Shown here: positions 6,832 to 9,403 of the stretch, piece by piece
How the letters are laid out: the number at the start of each line of letters is the position of its first letter
Numbering within the stretch: position 1 is the stretch's first letter
Origin: an uncultured Odoribacter sp.
Lineage (GTDB): Bacteria > Bacteroidota > Bacteroidia > Bacteroidales > Marinifilaceae
Reading direction: 5' to 3'
DNA length: 9,403 bases
NCBI GenBank assembly: GCA_905204385.1
Contig: CAJKZL010000086.1
Coordinates: forward strand, 1 to 9,403
Made by a program: the position numbers and the translations under genes
The notes under the pieces: generated by a model
The model's database searches: none
Told to the model about the DNA's origin: nothing
Seen by the model: only the letters and a program-made list of their open reading frames with translations

Positions 6832-9234
6832 TCACTCCCTCTTCATTGTCTGAGCCGGATTAATGTGCATGATCTTCAGCAACTGAGCCCCTATAGTCAA
6901 CAAAATCACTCCCAATAAGAGTATAAATATCACTCCGAATGGCCATGCCGTCATGTCGGGATGATAAGTATAATTTTGCCACCATCTACTCACCCCCCAA
7001 AACAAAACCGGATAGGCAAGTAATACTGCCCCTCCTGTCAGCCATAAATAATGCCGTAAAAAAATCCTCGCAATATCCTGCAAAGAAGCTCCGTTTATCT
7101 TCCGGATAGCCATTTCCCGTCTTCTTTTTTCAACCGCCAGCATCATAGAAGAATAAATCCCCAACAAACTGATTACCATGCAAATCGATGACAGCAATCC
7201 CATAAGCAGCCCTATTTCTTTCATATAGTCTATTCCCCAATCGATTTCTTCCTTCAAAGTCGATATCCATACAGGAGTAAAAGGACTCAATTGTTCCCGC
7301 ATCTTTGCCTTGAGCGGATCCAGAACCTTTGGATCGGCATCCCGCCTCAGTTTAATATAATAAGTCCAATTGGGATCCTCTTCTTGAAAAGGCAGATAAA
7401 TGCAAGGAACAACCACCGGATTATTGTCGCTGGTCGACAAGTCTTCGATAATTCCAACAATTCGATAATTCTTCAATCGCCAAAAATCAAAACTTACCAC
7501 TTTCCCCAAAGGGTTCACTCCCCAACAACGAACAAACGCCCGATTGACAACCGCACTTTCCATTTCGTTTTCCCGGAAAAAGCGTCCCTCTTCCATTTGA
7601 GCATGGACAAAAGCGGTATAATTGGCATCTGTATACATAAAATTAAGGTTGACATCTCCCTTTTCGTCTATTCCTTCCATTTGCCATCTATCCGATCCGG
7701 CTCTCCAGGGTTTTAACAAAGAATTACCGCTTCGGGTAGCCATCTCGACATAGGGAATAGCCTGAACCATGCTTTCAAAATCGGCCCGGATCGGATCCAG
7801 CTTCTCACCGTTCAAGGAAAAGGATTATATTCAATCACACTCCTCTGGAGTCAGCTTACCCATCATCTTCCGTTGTAGATATTGTTGCTGGGTATACATA
7901 AAATAAGCTACTCATCCCAACAGCACACAAACCGTTAATTGCAAACCCAACAAAACAAACTGCATCCTCGACTTCGAAGGTCCCCGGCCGGTTCCCTGCA
8001 AATTCCGAAGAGATGAAATCGCCTGCATCCTTTTCAATATCGATCCACTAATCAACAACATTATTCCCCAAACGATCAAAGCATCTTCCCAAAGCCTCTT
8101 CCCCCAATGAAACATCAGGTTTTGCCCGGTGTTAAAACTAAAAACACTCGAAATATCCTCTGGAAGCAGATAGATGATAAGTTCGAACAATATAAAAGCA
8201 AATAATACAGCTCCTCCGAAAGTTAAAGTAATCTCTGTGGCAAACATCCGAAAAATCGCTGCGTGGCTGGCTCCTGAAATCTGTCGCACCGCATATTCCT
8301 TCTGTCGATTAAGGATGCGTCCCGACATAAACAAAACGTAATTGAAAACGGCTGTCAGTAAAACTAAAAATCCGATTCCCGTCAACAACAAAGGGAGAGT
8401 CCAACGAAATTCTTCCCTGGCCTGCACTTGAGAATAAAGGCTGATTTTCTGCGGGACATTTCTACTTTCCTTCCATTCCGGATGCTTGTCGAGCCAAGTC
8501 ATCAACTTTTCATTCAACTGTTTTTCATCCGTACCCGGCACAAGCCGGACCCAAACCTCCGCAGAATCATCGATACCGCCCTTTAAAGTTTTATCATCCG
8601 CCGGGTTCAACACCAAACCGGCTTTCGCTTCAAAGCGGGTTTGAGGAGGAAAATCGGGCATCACGCCGGCAATCCGGTAAGTACGGCTGGCATTATTAAA
8701 ATCGTCCACATCTTGAAAAGTGCGGCCTACCACCTCCCTGCTGCCAAAAATGCGTATCGCAGCAGATTCGGTAAGGATAACGGCATCGGGCAGCATTTTC
8801 GCTTTTTCCCAATTTCCCTGTACAAGAAAAAAATCAAAGAACGCCATAAAAGAACTGTCGGAATACAAAAACGATTCTTTCTTCCAGGTTTTATCCCCGT
8901 CTTCCTGCTCTACTACGCAAAACTTATCCGTATACCCACCCAAGTCATAAAAAATGACCGATTTGCCGATTTCAGGAAAATCTTCTGTCAACTTTCGAGC
9001 TACCAGTGCATTTACAGATTGATAAAACTCATCATCCGCATTTGAGGCTGCCAAAACATAGATTTTGTCTATATGCGGCAACTTTTTATTCCACATGAAG
9101 ATATCCATCAAATGAACGTTACAAATCACAAAACAGGCTAACCCTACCGCCAACCCCACCACGCTGATTAAGGTCTGTTGCTTATACTTCATCAAATTAC
9201 GCCACGCTATTTTTACGTCATGCTTCCACTTCAT
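6832..9234 (-). pseudogene. FtsX/MacB-type ABC transporter permease 1, interrupted by three in-frame stops
   Basis: A single frame of 800 codon positions runs from ATG (9232-9234), preceded by TAGGAT, to TGA (6832-6834). It has the same architecture as permease 2 and is its tandem paralogue. It has an N-terminal membrane helix (21-43), a periplasmic MacB-like domain with AVILTESAAIRIFG (151-164), helices near 278-305, 333-356, 383-400 and 424-446, a first signature NRQKEYAVRQISGAS (309-323), a second periplasmic domain (about 475-670) with NPLGKVVSF, and a C-terminal FtsX block with RRREMAIRKINGAS (704-717) and helices near 675-699, 729-751 and 764-786. The in-frame stops are TGA 7912-7914 (codon 441, inside the fifth helix), TGA 7831-7833 (codon 468) and TAA 7825-7827 (codon 470). 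Between the first two stops the frame still reads sensibly (VAYFMYTQQQYLQRKMMGK). The open pieces are 7915-9234 (440 residues) and 6835-7815 (327 residues, TTG start). The product would sit in the inner membrane and couple an ABC ATPase to the adaptor encoded just upstream. Confidence 0.86.
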
Positions 9235-9252
9235 ATCCTACATTATTACAAT

Positions 9253-9308
9253 TTGACTCTCCCTTAGGACCTCTTTCCCCACCGGTCACCGTCTTCCCCA
9301 AGAGTCAA
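9253..9308. repeat. inverted repeat between the adaptor and permease 1 genes
   Basis: TTGACTCT (9253-9260) and AGAGTCAA (9301-9308) form a perfect 8-bp inverted repeat spanning 40 bases, almost the whole adaptor-permease gap. Within it, CGGTCACCG (9283-9291) is a further small dyad. On the operon strand no T-run follows, so it is not an obvious terminator. It could be an intercistronic stem for transcript processing or attenuation, or chance. Confidence 0.4.
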
Positions 9309-9311
9309 CGA

Positions 9312-9403
9312 TTACCTCAGCATCACCTCCCCGGCGATCCCCAAACGGGCATATCCGGAAACAATAACCCGTTCATCCGCCTTCGAGCCCTCCAAAATTT
9401 CGT
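9312..9403 (-). CDS. HlyD/MacA-type efflux periplasmic adaptor, C-terminal end only
   Basis: The window cuts this gene. Its last 29 codons end in TAA at 9312-9314 and read EILEGSKADERVIVSGYARL followed by GIAGEVMLR. The pattern E-x-L-x-G-L/S-x-x-x-x-x-V-I-x-S-G-Y-x-R-L is typical of the C-terminal barrel of RND/ABC membrane-fusion (HlyD_D23/MacA-like) proteins in Bacteroidetes. Only the end is visible, so the subfamily cannot be set. Its position directly upstream of permease 1, on the same strand with a 77-base gap, fits an operon for a tripartite ABC efflux pump. Confidence 0.65.
   Translation of the reverse strand, partial: EILEGSKADERVIVSGYARLGIAGEVMLR

Noticed and set aside
7815..7860. 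Separate small gene between the two large pieces of permease 1
   Set aside because: The stretch is in the same frame as both flanking pieces and gives the expected permease length. It is best read as part of one interrupted gene.
1573..9234. Alternative genetic code with one stop codon reassigned to an amino acid
   Set aside because: All three stop codons occur inside genes, and TGA (both permeases) and TAG (the 196-residue gene) also act as normal ends here. No single reassignment explains the pattern.

Overview
The window looks like a chromosomal segment of a Bacteroidales bacterium, possibly an Odoribacteraceae-like gut organism, though the genus is a guess. The evidence is two promoters with the Bacteroidetes -7 motif (TAnnTTTG), a TIGR02757-family protein, a fused NfnAB/PyrK-GltD flavoprotein, a bacterial SUI1 factor, and tandem ~800-residue FtsX/MacB permeases of the type common in this phylum. 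No RNA gene, CRISPR array, insertion sequence or phage gene is visible.

Layout from left to right: an unrecognised 196-residue protein (minus, 11-601); a divergently placed TIGR02757/DUF2400 gene (plus, 748-1530) whose end overlaps a terminator-like hairpin; a convergent fused NAD(P)H-dependent iron-sulfur flavoprotein (minus, 1573-3852); and, across a 156-base divergent promoter region, a SUI1/YciH-type translation factor (plus, 4009-4347). An 11-bp-stem bidirectional terminator follows. Beyond it lies an operon read on the minus strand: the last 29 codons of an HlyD-type periplasmic adaptor (9312-9403), permease 1 (6832-9234) and permease 2 (4416-6797). The adaptor and permeases probably form a MacAB-like ABC efflux system; no ATPase gene lies in the window.

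The main oddity is that the three largest genes are all broken only by in-frame stop codons, never by frameshifts. The flavoprotein has one (TGA, 2170-2172). Permease 1 has three (TGA 7912-7914, TGA 7831-7833, TAA 7825-7827). Permease 2 has two (TAG 6381-6383, TAG 5160-5162). On both sides of each stop the same frame continues as recognisable family sequence of normal total length (759, 800 and 793 positions). All three stop codons are involved, and TGA and TAG also serve as ordinary gene ends here, so a simple code reassignment does not explain it. The remaining options are very recent nonsense decay, a mutational bias, or consensus base errors in an assembly. The flavoprotein also has Cys in place of the first Gly of its second nucleotide-binding motif, which hints at more base-level damage. 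No convincing new defence or mobile system was found; the nonsense-only damage pattern is the part most worth checking.
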